From NCBI RefSeq assembly GCF_000424265.1, contig NZ_AUJO01000003.1, positions 124,001 through 188,000 of the forward strand: a stretch of DNA of 64,000 nt. Reading direction: 5' to 3'. Positions 8,951 through 18,015 of the stretch are shown piece after piece. The position numbers and the translations under genes are program-made. Position 1 is the first letter of the stretch; the number at the start of each line of letters is the position of its first letter. The DNA comes from Butyrivibrio sp. WCD3002. GTDB lineage: Bacteria; Bacillota; Clostridia; Lachnospirales; Lachnospiraceae. The notes beneath the pieces are model-generated. The model ran no database searches and was not told where the DNA came from. It worked only from the letters and a program-made list of their open reading frames with translations.

Positions 8951-9880
8951 TTAGCCAAGCTTATCCCCGGCTATTACGCTGTAGCCAAGAAGAAAATCCT
9001 TAACGCTCATACGCTTTTTTCCTTCAAGCTGAAGCTCTGATATCTCAAGAAGGCCTTCACCTGTGTTTACTATAAAGTAATCCTTTTTTACATCGTAAAC
9101 AGTTCCGGGAGCGCCGTCAGTAGCGCCTTCTACAGGCTTAACCTTCCATATTTTCAGCATCTTGCCATTAAGCTTAGTATATGCACTTGGCCAGGGGCTC
9201 ATGCCTCTTACAAGATTAAATATCTCACGGGCTGACTTATTAAAGTCTATCTGTCCCATTTCTTTACTGATCTTGCCGCACTTTGTGCTTAAAGAATCAT
9301 CCTGAGGAATGGACGTAATCTCACCCTTCTCTATCTTAGGCAGAGTCTCGACTATCAGATCTGCGCCAAGGAACATAAGCTTGTCGAAAAGAGTTCCTGC
9401 CGTATCCTCATCCTCAATGGGAAGAGTTTTTGTCACGATGATATCACCGGTGTCCATCCCTGCATTCATCTGCATGATGGTAACTCCGGTTTCTTTATCT
9501 CCGTTTAAGATTGCCATCTGAATAGGCGCAGCACCTCTGTACTTAGGAAGGAGTGATGCATGGATATTCACACAGCCGTACTTTGGAATATCCAAAACCT
9601 CCTGGGACAAAATCTGTCCAAAGGCAGCAACTACAAATATGTCAGCATCAAGAGCCTTAAGCTCAGCGACTACAGATGCTTCCCTTACTTTCTCGGGCTG
9701 CATGATCTTAAGATTATTTTTAAGGGCACATTCCTTTACGGGAGATATAGCAAGCTCCTTGCCTCTTCCCTTGGGTCTGTCGGGCTGTGTAACAACAGCC
9801 ACCACTTCATGCCCTGCTTCAATTATTTTTTCAAGCGCCGCAACCGCAAAGTCCGGCGTTCCCATATAAACAACTTTCAT
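8951..9880 (-). CDS. fmt: Methionyl-tRNA formyltransferase
   Basis: A 309-residue enzyme that formylates initiator Met-tRNA using 10-formyltetrahydrofolate. The N-terminal Rossmann domain opens with MKVVYMGTPDFAVAALE. The catalytic region contains NIHASLLPKYRGAAPI and GMDTGDI, and a C-terminal OB-fold follows (about 205-309). The length is typical. It lies 18 bp from the zinc peptidase gene downstream. The deformylase gene that removes the same formyl group is close upstream, with only the L,D-transpeptidase between. Confidence 0.96.
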   Translation of the reverse strand: MKVVYMGTPDFAVAALEKIIEAGHEVVAVVTQPDRPKGRGKELAISPVKECALKNNLKIMQPEKVREASVVAELKALDADIFVVAAFGQILSQEVLDIPKYGCVNIHASLLPKYRGAAPIQMAILNGDKETGVTIMQMNAGMDTGDIIVTKTLPIEDEDTAGTLFDKLMFLGADLIVETLPKIEKGEITSIPQDDSLSTKCGKISKEMGQIDFNKSAREIFNLVRGMSPWPSAYTKLNGKMLKIWKVKPVEGATDGAPGTVYDVKKDYFIVNTGEGLLEISELQLEGKKRMSVKDFLLGYSVIAGDKLG

Positions 9881-9900
9881 TTATTCTCCTCTGTTCCCTC

Positions 9901-11523
9901 TTACTGAGCCGGTTCTTCCGCAGGTGCAGGCGCAGCTGATGCATCACCGGCAGGTGCAGCTTCTGCCGCAGGTGCTCCCTCTGTAGCAGGTACTTCTGCG
10001 GGAGTCTCAGGTACAGGGTCCGGTATAATTGTATAGCCCTGCTCTGCTGCTATACTTGCAGGCATACGTTTTGTAGTAACCGCTCCTGTATCGGGATCAA
10101 CAATCTGTGCAGTAACGACTGCTTCTGGCTCAGTTTTACCGCCGTAAACAAATACAGCTTCGCCCTTCTCAACAATTTCAAATATTTCTGCCGCTTTATC
10201 TGTTGGCAAATTTATACATCCGTGAGATCCGTCGGTGATATATAGCCATCCGCCAAACTCTGATCTCCAGCTGGCATCATGCATACCCACGTTACCGTTA
10301 AAGGGCATCCAATACTTAACAGCCGATGAATAGTTCTCACCTACAAGAGTGGCATCTCTTTCCTTATAAGTAATGCCATAGGTACCTCTGGGAGTTGATC
10401 TTCCTTTATTTACACAGCCGGAAACAAAGTCAGAATCAATGACTTCCTGACCATCCTTATAAACCCACAGATGCTGACTTGTGAGATCAATCTCTACATA
10501 TGAATCGCCATAATCGGTAGCCCCGTAAGTCTTGGCTGTTCCGAAATAAACTGGTGTCCTTGTGCCTCTGTAGCCTGTTTTTATGGCTTCCAAAAGTTCA
10601 CCCGCTTCCGTTGTTCTGTCCATCCACCAGCCATAATCACCGCCCTGAACGGTCACTTCTTCACCGCTGTGGGAAATGATGGTTCTGTCTCTTCCAAAGG
10701 TGTCATACTGTCTTGAAAGGCTCTTTACGAATTCCTTTACCTGTTCTTCATCAAAAGTTACACTCTGTCCGTCAATGCTGCACCAGTCCTTAATGACCGT
10801 GCCATCGACCACCACTGTCTCATCACCGAACTCATAGGTAATCGAAGCCTTGCAGTAGACATTAAGATTATTACAAAGCTCATTAAGCTCCTGATTTTCA
10901 GCTGTAATTGCAGGCTTTTCATAGCAATCATCACTGAGTATAACCTGGCTTTCAAGTACATCAAGCGCAGCACATATCTCTGAAATAACTGTCTCCTTAA
11001 CAGGTGTCTGTCCCTGCTCCTCAGGCACAATATAAAAGCCCTCTTCATCGGTATCCTCCGATAAATGAGCATCCACAGGTGCGATAACGTTATCCGCACT
11101 GAAAATATCAAGACTGCTTATTTTTTCGGCAGCAATTTCTCTTGAATATACGACAATATCATCAGTTGTGAGATATGTTTCTTTAAAAAGATATGCCGGC
11201 CAAAGGAAAGGCTTCTGCTCCTTTAAGGCCTTATCAAATTGTCCGTCTACCTGCAGGGATAAGCTGATATCGTCAGAGGTAAGTGTCTGCGAAATGCCAC
11301 CCCTGGCGTCTATAGTCAGCACATATTTTCTTAGTCCGCCTGCAATCTCTTCCTCGATATCATCTGCTGTCAGATTATATGCCGGAAGATCATTTACGAA
11401 GGTATTAAAAAGATAATGCTTCGTAAAATATATTGAAATTCCAATATATACCACAGCCAGAATTCCCAACATTATTGCAAGGACTGTTCCAGCCTTACCG
11501 CTTTTTTTCTGTCTTTTTTTCAT
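9901..11523 (-). CDS. L,D-transpeptidase with peptidoglycan-binding domains
   Basis: A 540-residue membrane-anchored cell-wall enzyme. A single N-terminal helix (about 14-34) is followed by an extracellular region resembling the PG_binding_4 domain seen before YkuD domains in Clostridia, probably in two copies. The YkuD catalytic domain then lies at about 345-465. The active-site motif reads SHGCINLP near residue 433, with the upstream catalytic-region histidine in GMHDASW. It would form 3-3 cross-links in peptidoglycan or attach other groups. The last 50 residues are a Pro/Ala/Glu-rich low-complexity tail, likely wall-spanning. It sits between fmt and def. Confidence 0.9.
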   Translation of the reverse strand: MKKRQKKSGKAGTVLAIMLGILAVVYIGISIYFTKHYLFNTFVNDLPAYNLTADDIEEEIAGGLRKYVLTIDARGGISQTLTSDDISLSLQVDGQFDKALKEQKPFLWPAYLFKETYLTTDDIVVYSREIAAEKISSLDIFSADNVIAPVDAHLSEDTDEEGFYIVPEEQGQTPVKETVISEICAALDVLESQVILSDDCYEKPAITAENQELNELCNNLNVYCKASITYEFGDETVVVDGTVIKDWCSIDGQSVTFDEEQVKEFVKSLSRQYDTFGRDRTIISHSGEEVTVQGGDYGWWMDRTTEAGELLEAIKTGYRGTRTPVYFGTAKTYGATDYGDSYVEIDLTSQHLWVYKDGQEVIDSDFVSGCVNKGRSTPRGTYGITYKERDATLVGENYSSAVKYWMPFNGNVGMHDASWRSEFGGWLYITDGSHGCINLPTDKAAEIFEIVEKGEAVFVYGGKTEPEAVVTAQIVDPDTGAVTTKRMPASIAAEQGYTIIPDPVPETPAEVPATEGAPAAEAAPAGDASAAPAPAEEPAQ

Positions 11524-11573
11524 ACTTCTCTCACACTGATAATAGTACTAAGCCGGTGAAATGCTCCCGAGGT

Positions 11574-12065
11574 TTACTCCTCTTCAGGCTGCTGAAGCTC
11601 CTCGTTATCAACAAGATCTCCTTCAACCTTCTCTACATACATGTGTCCGTCAAGGTGATCACACTCATGACAGATAGCTCTTGCAAGAAGCTCTGTTCCT
11701 TCAAGCTCGAAGGGCTTCATATCGATATCAAAGGCCCTAACCTTTACGTAATTAGGTCTTGTAACAACGCCGGATTTTCCGGGAAGTGAAAGACATCCTT
11801 CATAGCCTGTCTGCTCTCCGCTGGTCTCTATAATAACGGGATTGATGAGAAGATGGGGATCCTCTCCCTCAGGTGAGCAGTCAATAACAACTATTCTCTT
11901 TAAAACTCCAACCTGCGGAGCTGCAAGACCAACGCCGTTTGCGTCATACATTGTCTCAAACATATCGTCTATAAGCTCACGTATTCTTGGAGTAACCTCT
12001 TTTACTTCCTTACAGGGACGTGCCAAAACGTCATCACCATATTCTCTAATTTCTCTAAGTGCCAT
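11574..12065 (-). CDS. def: Peptide deformylase
   Basis: A 163-residue metalloenzyme that removes the N-terminal formyl group from new proteins. All three family motifs are present: GVGLAAPQVG, EGCLSLPG and the metal-binding HECDHLDG. The acidic C-terminal tail (about 150-163) is a common feature of clostridial members. It is followed after 50 bp by the L,D-transpeptidase and preceded by a 117-bp gap after priA. Confidence 0.96.
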   Translation of the reverse strand: MALREIREYGDDVLARPCKEVKEVTPRIRELIDDMFETMYDANGVGLAAPQVGVLKRIVVIDCSPEGEDPHLLINPVIIETSGEQTGYEGCLSLPGKSGVVTRPNYVKVRAFDIDMKPFELEGTELLARAICHECDHLDGHMYVEKVEGDLVDNEELQQPEEE

Positions 12066-12182
12066 ATCTATTACCTTTCTTTAAAACATTATCATTAACT
12101 TTTACGCACAAATCCTTGTAAAACGCTACAGTAAGCGCCAAAGGCTTTTGAAACTTACTATAGTATAACACAGGCAATCAAG

Positions 12183-14447
12183 TCATGTTGCCTGCATGGG
12201 ATCAAAGTCGTACTGCACCTGAATTCCGCGCAGTTCTCCTCTCTTTTCAAAATAATCCAGAAGAGCTGTTGCCGCATCCTTCATGGATACAAGGCTGTCC
12301 ATGTTCTCGTGCTTAACGTATATGACCATTCTGTATATATCATTTATCTTGCTGATAGCTGCTGCCGCAGGGCCTATTATTATGGCATCCCTTATTCCAA
12401 GGCGCTCTATCTCTGCCCGGAGTCTTGCCGCAAGCCTTTTTCCGTATTCTTCATTTGAAGCAAAAATCTGAATCGCCATCATGTGGGCTACAGGTGGATA
12501 TCTTAAAAGCCTTCTGTAGTCAATTTCTTCCTCGTAAAAAGCCTTGTAATCCTGGTCTCCTGCATGAACCACAGCATAGTTATCAGGCTGATAGGACTGG
12601 ATGACAACGCTGCCCGGAAATGTTCCTCGTCCCGCTCTTCCTGCAGCCTGGGTCAGAAGCTGGAAGGTTCGCTCACCGGCTCTGTAATCGCCTGCATTAA
12701 GTGACATATCTGCTGCCAGAATTCCAACAACAGTAACGTTCGGGAAATCATGCCCCTTTACTATCATCTGCGTTCCCACAAGCACATCGGCTTCCTCTGC
12801 CGCAAATGAGGACAATATTTTTTCATAACTTCCCTTGGTCTTGGTGGTATCCGCATCCATCCTTAGGACTCGAGCCTTAGGAAAGATTTTATTTACTTCC
12901 TTTTCTATCTGCTGGGTTCCTGCCCTAAAGGCTGTGACATATTTGGAGCCGCACTCAGGGCAAATCCTGGCTATGGGCTGCGTATGTCCGCAGTAATGGC
13001 ACACCAGCATTCCTCCCCTGTGCTCTGACATAGAAACGTCACAGTGAGGACATTTGAAAACATAACCACAGGATCTGCAGGAGATAAAGCCTGCAAGACC
13101 ACGCCTGTTTATAAAAAGCATTGCCTGGTGTCCGTTTTCAAGAGCATCATTCATCTTTTCCTGAAGGGCTCTGCTGAATATGGATCTGTTTCCGCTTCTA
13201 AGCTCTTCTCTGAGATCGGCAATCGTTACCTCAGGGAGCGTGCCTCCCGTAAGCCTTCTGTTAAGCTCAAAGAGTTTATATTCTCCCGTCTGAGCTCTGT
13301 AGTAGGATTCAAGTGATGGTGTGGCAGAACCAAGCACCACACTGGCTCCGCCGGGAACCAGCTTTGAGAGCTCTATGGCTGTCTCTCTTGCATGATATTT
13401 GGGCATGGTCTCACTTTTATATGAGCTTTCATGCTCCTCATCAATTATGATAAGTCCCACTGAGGGAAAAGGCGTAAACAGCGCAGACCTTGGGCCTATG
13501 ATTATATCTATGTCACCTTCTCTTGCCCTCTTTGCCTGATCATACTTCTCACCCGGGGACAGAGTTGAATTCATAACAGATACCCTGTCACCAAAATGTC
13601 TGTAGAACCTCATAAGGGTCTGATAGGTAAGCGCTATCTCCGGAATAAGCACAATTGCCTGTTTTCCTCTCTCCAGCATCTTATCTATCATATCGATATA
13701 GACTTCCGTCTTGCCGCTTCCGGTTATGCCATGAATAAGGTAGGTTTTCCTCTCACCCTTATCAAAATCAGAAATAACCTCGTCCGATATAGCCTGCTGC
13801 TCGCTGCTTAGTGTAATCCTTTTTTCTGCAGCACTGATATCACCAACGGGATTTCGGTAATACTCCTCAGTTTCAATTTTGATCACACCCTTTTCAGCAA
13901 GAGCTCTTAATACAGCTGTAGAAACATTGAGCTTTGATACCACCAGCTCCTGAGGAATTCTCTCAGAAGGGTTTTCCAAAAGTGCTTCTAACAGACGCGC
14001 CCTTGCTACCTGATGCTTTTTTACGCAGTTCATGTATAGATCTCTTGCTTCTCGCTCAGGCTGAAGGAGTCTTACATATTTATGCTGAAGCGTTCCGACC
14101 TTTTTCCTGACAGGAAGCACGGTTCTAAGGGCATTTATCATGGTTGAGCCATAGTATCTGTGCATCCATGCTGCAAGCTTCACCATGATATCATCCACAG
14201 AAACCTCATCTCCAGACAAACCGGATATCTCTTTGATTTTTTCGGGAGCACACCGGGGCTCGTTCATCAGCTCAACCACATAGCCAACTCTACCGGTATT
14301 GCCTTTTCCGAAGGGGATTTTGACACAGCTTCCGATATCAATCCTGCCACGAAGTGCTTCAGGTATTTTGTATTGAAAAGGTCTGTCAACCTTCTCATGT
14401 GAAATATCTACTATTAAATTTGCATAGAGAAAGTCGTTATTCTGCAT
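12183..14447 (-). CDS. priA: Primosomal protein N' (replication restart helicase PriA)
   Basis: A 754-residue superfamily 2 helicase that restarts stalled replication forks. The N-terminal DNA-binding region is followed by Walker A GITGSGKTEVY near residue 245 and Walker B in IIIDEEHESSYK. A zinc-binding insert then carries paired cysteines (CRSCGYVFKCPHC, CHYCGHTQ, CPECGS). The start codon directly follows the murE stop (TAA then ATG), indicating cotranscription and probably translational coupling with murE. Confidence 0.96.
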   Translation of the reverse strand: MQNNDFLYANLIVDISHEKVDRPFQYKIPEALRGRIDIGSCVKIPFGKGNTGRVGYVVELMNEPRCAPEKIKEISGLSGDEVSVDDIMVKLAAWMHRYYGSTMINALRTVLPVRKKVGTLQHKYVRLLQPEREARDLYMNCVKKHQVARARLLEALLENPSERIPQELVVSKLNVSTAVLRALAEKGVIKIETEEYYRNPVGDISAAEKRITLSSEQQAISDEVISDFDKGERKTYLIHGITGSGKTEVYIDMIDKMLERGKQAIVLIPEIALTYQTLMRFYRHFGDRVSVMNSTLSPGEKYDQAKRAREGDIDIIIGPRSALFTPFPSVGLIIIDEEHESSYKSETMPKYHARETAIELSKLVPGGASVVLGSATPSLESYYRAQTGEYKLFELNRRLTGGTLPEVTIADLREELRSGNRSIFSRALQEKMNDALENGHQAMLFINRRGLAGFISCRSCGYVFKCPHCDVSMSEHRGGMLVCHYCGHTQPIARICPECGSKYVTAFRAGTQQIEKEVNKIFPKARVLRMDADTTKTKGSYEKILSSFAAEEADVLVGTQMIVKGHDFPNVTVVGILAADMSLNAGDYRAGERTFQLLTQAAGRAGRGTFPGSVVIQSYQPDNYAVVHAGDQDYKAFYEEEIDYRRLLRYPPVAHMMAIQIFASNEEYGKRLAARLRAEIERLGIRDAIIIGPAAAAISKINDIYRMVIYVKHENMDSLVSMKDAATALLDYFEKRGELRGIQVQYDFDPMQAT

Positions 14448-15932
14448 TTATCTCTCTTCAAGTATTTCCTTAATAAGATCGCGTTCATCCATGGGATATT
14501 TAACGCCCTTTATCTCCTGGTAATCCTCATGTCCCTTACCTGCAAGGACAATGATATCACCGTTTTCGCCATGCTCGATGGCATATCTGATGGCTTCCTT
14601 TCTGTCCTCTATCATGATATATTCGCCATCGGTTTTCTTCATGCCTGTTTCGATATCCTTCATGATATCCATAGGCTCTTCAAATCTCGGATTATCTGAT
14701 GTGATGATTGTGAAGTCCGCATATTTACCGCTAACCTCACCCATCTCAAATCTGCGGAGCTTTGATCTGTTTCCGCCGCAGCCAAAGACACTTATCAGTC
14801 TGTTTGGATGATAATCTCTGAGGGTGCTGAGAAGGCTCTTAAGGGCCATTGCATTGTGAGCGTAATCTATCATAAGAGTAAAGTCATCAGAAACCTTTAC
14901 CATCTCAATTCTGCCCTTAACATGAGCTTTCTTAAGGGCTGCAGCGATTTCATCAACACCTGTGCCAAGAATTCTTGCTACATCGATAGCACAGAGTGCA
15001 TTGTAAACACTGAATCTTCCGGGTGTAGGAACTGTTGCATGCATCTCAAGAACTCCCGTTGTGTCGAACATAACACCAAGTTCGCCGGGCTTATGAAGAT
15101 ATGCAAGATTAATGGCACGAAGATCAGCATCCTCAGCAAATCCATAGGTTGTAAGCTCGCAGGTATGGCCCTCTAATACGTCAGTCATTCTTGGATCATC
15201 GGCATTTGCGATACCAACCTTACACTGCTTAAAGAGCATTCCCTTGCAGTGCATATAATCATCAAAATCCTCGTGCTCATTAGGTCCTATATGGTCAGGC
15301 TCAATGTTTGTAAATACACCGATATCATATATGAAGCCCTGACTTCTGTGGAGCATAAGTCCCTGGGATGATACCTCCATTACTACGCTGTCACAGCCCG
15401 CATCCACCATTCTTCTCATATATTCCTGAAGCTCATAGGATTCGGGAGTCGTATTCTCTGCATGGATATGCTCATCACCGATGATAACCTCGATAGTACC
15501 GATAAGTCCGCACTTATGTCCTGCATTCTCAAGCATATTTTTAATAAGGTAAGTAGTTGTGGTCTTACCCTTTGTACCTGTGATTCCGATGGTCTTAAGA
15601 CTCTCTGCCGGGTGTCCAAACCATGCTGCAGATATGAATGCCATAGCATATCTTGTGTTTTCTACCTTAATAACAATTGCCTTGCTGTCAGCAGGAAGCT
15701 CAACATCCTTCTGAACAACAATCGCAGCAGCACCCTTTTCACAAACATCCTTCGCTGCACTGTGACCATCAAAATTTGCACCTTCAATACACAGGAAAAG
15801 ACATCCATCAGTTGCTTTTCTGTTGTCGTTTATTACGGCAGATATCTCTACATCCAGATTTTCTGCCTCTTTTCCGCTGTTTCCCTCATAAGCTTTGTAG
15901 TCGAGATTTTCCAATAAATCTACTAATTTCAT
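14448..15932 (-). CDS. murE: UDP-N-acetylmuramoyl-tripeptide synthetase MurE (meso-diaminopimelate type)
   Basis: A 494-residue Mur ligase that adds the third residue to the peptidoglycan stem peptide in the cytoplasm. The ATP loop reads GITGTKGKTTTTYL. The DNPR motif in TSDNPRFEEP near residue 410 marks enzymes that use meso-diaminopimelate rather than lysine, so the wall should be the DAP type. Here murE sits with priA rather than in a division/cell-wall cluster. The downstream priA begins at the very next base. Confidence 0.94.
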   Translation of the reverse strand: MKLVDLLENLDYKAYEGNSGKEAENLDVEISAVINDNRKATDGCLFLCIEGANFDGHSAAKDVCEKGAAAIVVQKDVELPADSKAIVIKVENTRYAMAFISAAWFGHPAESLKTIGITGTKGKTTTTYLIKNMLENAGHKCGLIGTIEVIIGDEHIHAENTTPESYELQEYMRRMVDAGCDSVVMEVSSQGLMLHRSQGFIYDIGVFTNIEPDHIGPNEHEDFDDYMHCKGMLFKQCKVGIANADDPRMTDVLEGHTCELTTYGFAEDADLRAINLAYLHKPGELGVMFDTTGVLEMHATVPTPGRFSVYNALCAIDVARILGTGVDEIAAALKKAHVKGRIEMVKVSDDFTLMIDYAHNAMALKSLLSTLRDYHPNRLISVFGCGGNRSKLRRFEMGEVSGKYADFTIITSDNPRFEEPMDIMKDIETGMKKTDGEYIMIEDRKEAIRYAIEHGENGDIIVLAGKGHEDYQEIKGVKYPMDERDLIKEILEER

Positions 15933-16033
15933 ACTCTCACTCTCCTTTTCTACAAAAAATCTTAAGAATCTTTCGTTTTCCTTAAGGTTTTAAACATATT
16001 CTATTCACATTTGTACTGTATATTATGTATCAA

Positions 16034-16108
16034 GATAGTTGATGAACTAACTATCTCCCCCTCATAAGAAACCGCTGACACACGCTTTATGCGTGTGTTT
16101 TGTGGTTT
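16034..16108 (-). terminator. Two hairpins after recJ
   Basis: A hairpin with arms ACACACGC/GCGTGTGT and outer AAACC/GGTTT covers 16069-16108 and overlaps the recJ stop codon. A second one (GATAGTT/AACTATC) follows at 16034-16055. Neither has a strong T-tract on the minus strand, so termination may be partial before murE. Confidence 0.4.
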
Positions 16109-17906
16109 ATGAAGACTTTTTTTCAGTACATTTCATGTAATCCTTAAGTATTATCTGCAAAGATTCCACTCCCCTATAGTCATTGATCTGCGGTTTGTAT
16201 GCCATGTTTATATACATTTTATCATTTAATGAACCATTATAAAGCTTTTTGACATTTTCTTCTCCGAATGTTTCATTCAGAAATTCATCCCACTTATCAA
16301 GCCCGTTAAATACCATCATATCGTAGCATCTGCCTGTAGTATCCATTATCTGGAACTTTCCTACATTTGCATTTTTACCGATAACTCTGCCTCTTAAAAG
16401 CTCTATGTTTCTTGCAGCAAAAAGAGGCTCCTCGTTACCTGTTCCATAGGGGCCTATTTCCTCAAATTCTCTAAGAAGCGGAATATTGAGATATTCCGGC
16501 GGAAGCTCCATATCTATATGAAGAACTTCCTGAAAATCATCCTCTGCAAGATTACAGTTGTCATTGAGTGCCTTATTAAAGGCTTCAAGATTCTCTTTTT
16601 CCAAAGAAAAGCCTGCAGCCATTTTATGTCCGCCAAACTTAAGTAAAAGCTCCCTGCATTCACTAAGTGCATCATGCATATGATATGCCTCGATAGATCT
16701 GCCCGAACCTTTAAGCATTCCATCCCTTGTGTCAGTAAGTATGTAGGTGGGTCTGTGGGTCGCCTCTCTCACACGACCAGCGATTATTCCGGCAAGAGAT
16801 TCATGAAGCTCAGGAAGATATATTACAAGCACCTTGGGAAGCTGTCCATTATACTCCTCAAGCTTTACCATAGCCGCATCCTGGCCTTCTTTAGTCATAT
16901 CCTTACGGCTGTCATTGAGCTCCTTCAGCTCCCTGGCTATACCTGCTGCAGCATCGGGATTCTGCTCAAGCAATAGCTCAAGACCTCTCATTGCTGTATC
17001 AAGTCTTCCTGTAGCATTAAGGCACGGTCCCAAAACAAAGCCATAGATGTAGCAGTTCACACTGTCCGCCTCTATACCGCATTCTCTGATAAGTGCATTA
17101 AGTCCCACATTATGAGATAAAGGTATATTCTTGAAGGAATCCTTTACGATTATTCTGTTTTCATCCTTTAATGGCATTACGTCACAGACTGTCGCCCATC
17201 CGGCGAATATTCTCAGATCTCTGAAAAATTCATCATTTTGCTCTGCCGGGATTCCCATAAGCTCTGTAAGTACGCAGACGAATTTATATGCAACCATTGC
17301 ACCGCATATCTCACGGAAATGACTGTCATCATCTTTTCTCTTAGGATCAACAACAGCATCTGCATCAGGCAGAAGCATTCTGTCCTTATCTTCACTGTCG
17401 CATAATACCTCATGATGATCAGTGACTATCACAGTCATACCAAGCTCTTTCGCATGAGCAACCTGCGCGATGGCAGCAATTCCATTGTCACAGGTTATGA
17501 TGGTTGCAATACCTTCTTCGTGGGCTTTATCAATCAGAGAATCACTAAGACCATATCCATCCTCTACTCTGTGAGGAAGTCTTACATCAACATGTCCTTC
17601 GCATTTTTTTATTCCTTCATAGAGGATGTATGAAGAACAAATACCATCAACATCGTAATCACCTATGATTCGAATATTGTCGCCTCGTTCGATACATTCC
17701 TTCATTATGGCTGCGGCTTTGTCTATATCAAATAAATCATGAGGGTTATGAAGCGATCTGATATCTGAGTGCAGAAAAGCTTCCACATCTTCAAATTCAT
17801 ATACATCTCTGTTTCGAAGGAGTCTTGCTGTAATTGGTGATATACCATGCTCCTGTCCGATCTTATTAAAGTCTGCCCCTTTTCGGGTTACGAACCACTT
17901 TGCCAT
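16107..17906 (-). CDS. recJ: Single-stranded-DNA-specific exonuclease RecJ
   Basis: A 599-residue 5'-3' exonuclease of the DHH family used in recombination and mismatch repair. Metal-binding motifs are visible as IGDYDVDGICS near residue 80 and VTDHHEV near 160, with the DHHA1 domain further on (around LPELHESLAGIIAGR and KFGGHKMAAGFSLE). The length is within the family range. It lies between secDF and murE on the same strand but is separated from both by hairpins, so it probably has its own promoter. Confidence 0.93.
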   Translation of the reverse strand: MAKWFVTRKGADFNKIGQEHGISPITARLLRNRDVYEFEDVEAFLHSDIRSLHNPHDLFDIDKAAAIMKECIERGDNIRIIGDYDVDGICSSYILYEGIKKCEGHVDVRLPHRVEDGYGLSDSLIDKAHEEGIATIITCDNGIAAIAQVAHAKELGMTVIVTDHHEVLCDSEDKDRMLLPDADAVVDPKRKDDDSHFREICGAMVAYKFVCVLTELMGIPAEQNDEFFRDLRIFAGWATVCDVMPLKDENRIIVKDSFKNIPLSHNVGLNALIRECGIEADSVNCYIYGFVLGPCLNATGRLDTAMRGLELLLEQNPDAAAGIARELKELNDSRKDMTKEGQDAAMVKLEEYNGQLPKVLVIYLPELHESLAGIIAGRVREATHRPTYILTDTRDGMLKGSGRSIEAYHMHDALSECRELLLKFGGHKMAAGFSLEKENLEAFNKALNDNCNLAEDDFQEVLHIDMELPPEYLNIPLLREFEEIGPYGTGNEEPLFAARNIELLRGRVIGKNANVGKFQIMDTTGRCYDMMVFNGLDKWDEFLNETFGEENVKKLYNGSLNDKMYINMAYKPQINDYRGVESLQIILKDYMKCTEKKSS

Positions 17907-17952
17907 AGTTACCTCAGGTTGTTGTTATTTTTTATTATAAAAACGGCAAAAG

Positions 17953-17975
17953 CCAGGAAAATCCACGATTTCCCT
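17953..17975 (-). terminator. Probable intrinsic terminator after secDF
   Basis: A 10-bp stem with one G-U pair and a 3-nt loop. On the minus strand it is followed within a few bases by T-rich sequence (CTTTTGCCGTTTTTATAAT). It lies between the secDF stop and the recJ start. Confidence 0.55.
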
Positions 17976-18015
17976 GACCTATGCTCATTCGTTATAGCAG
18001 TTTTAAAATGCTATA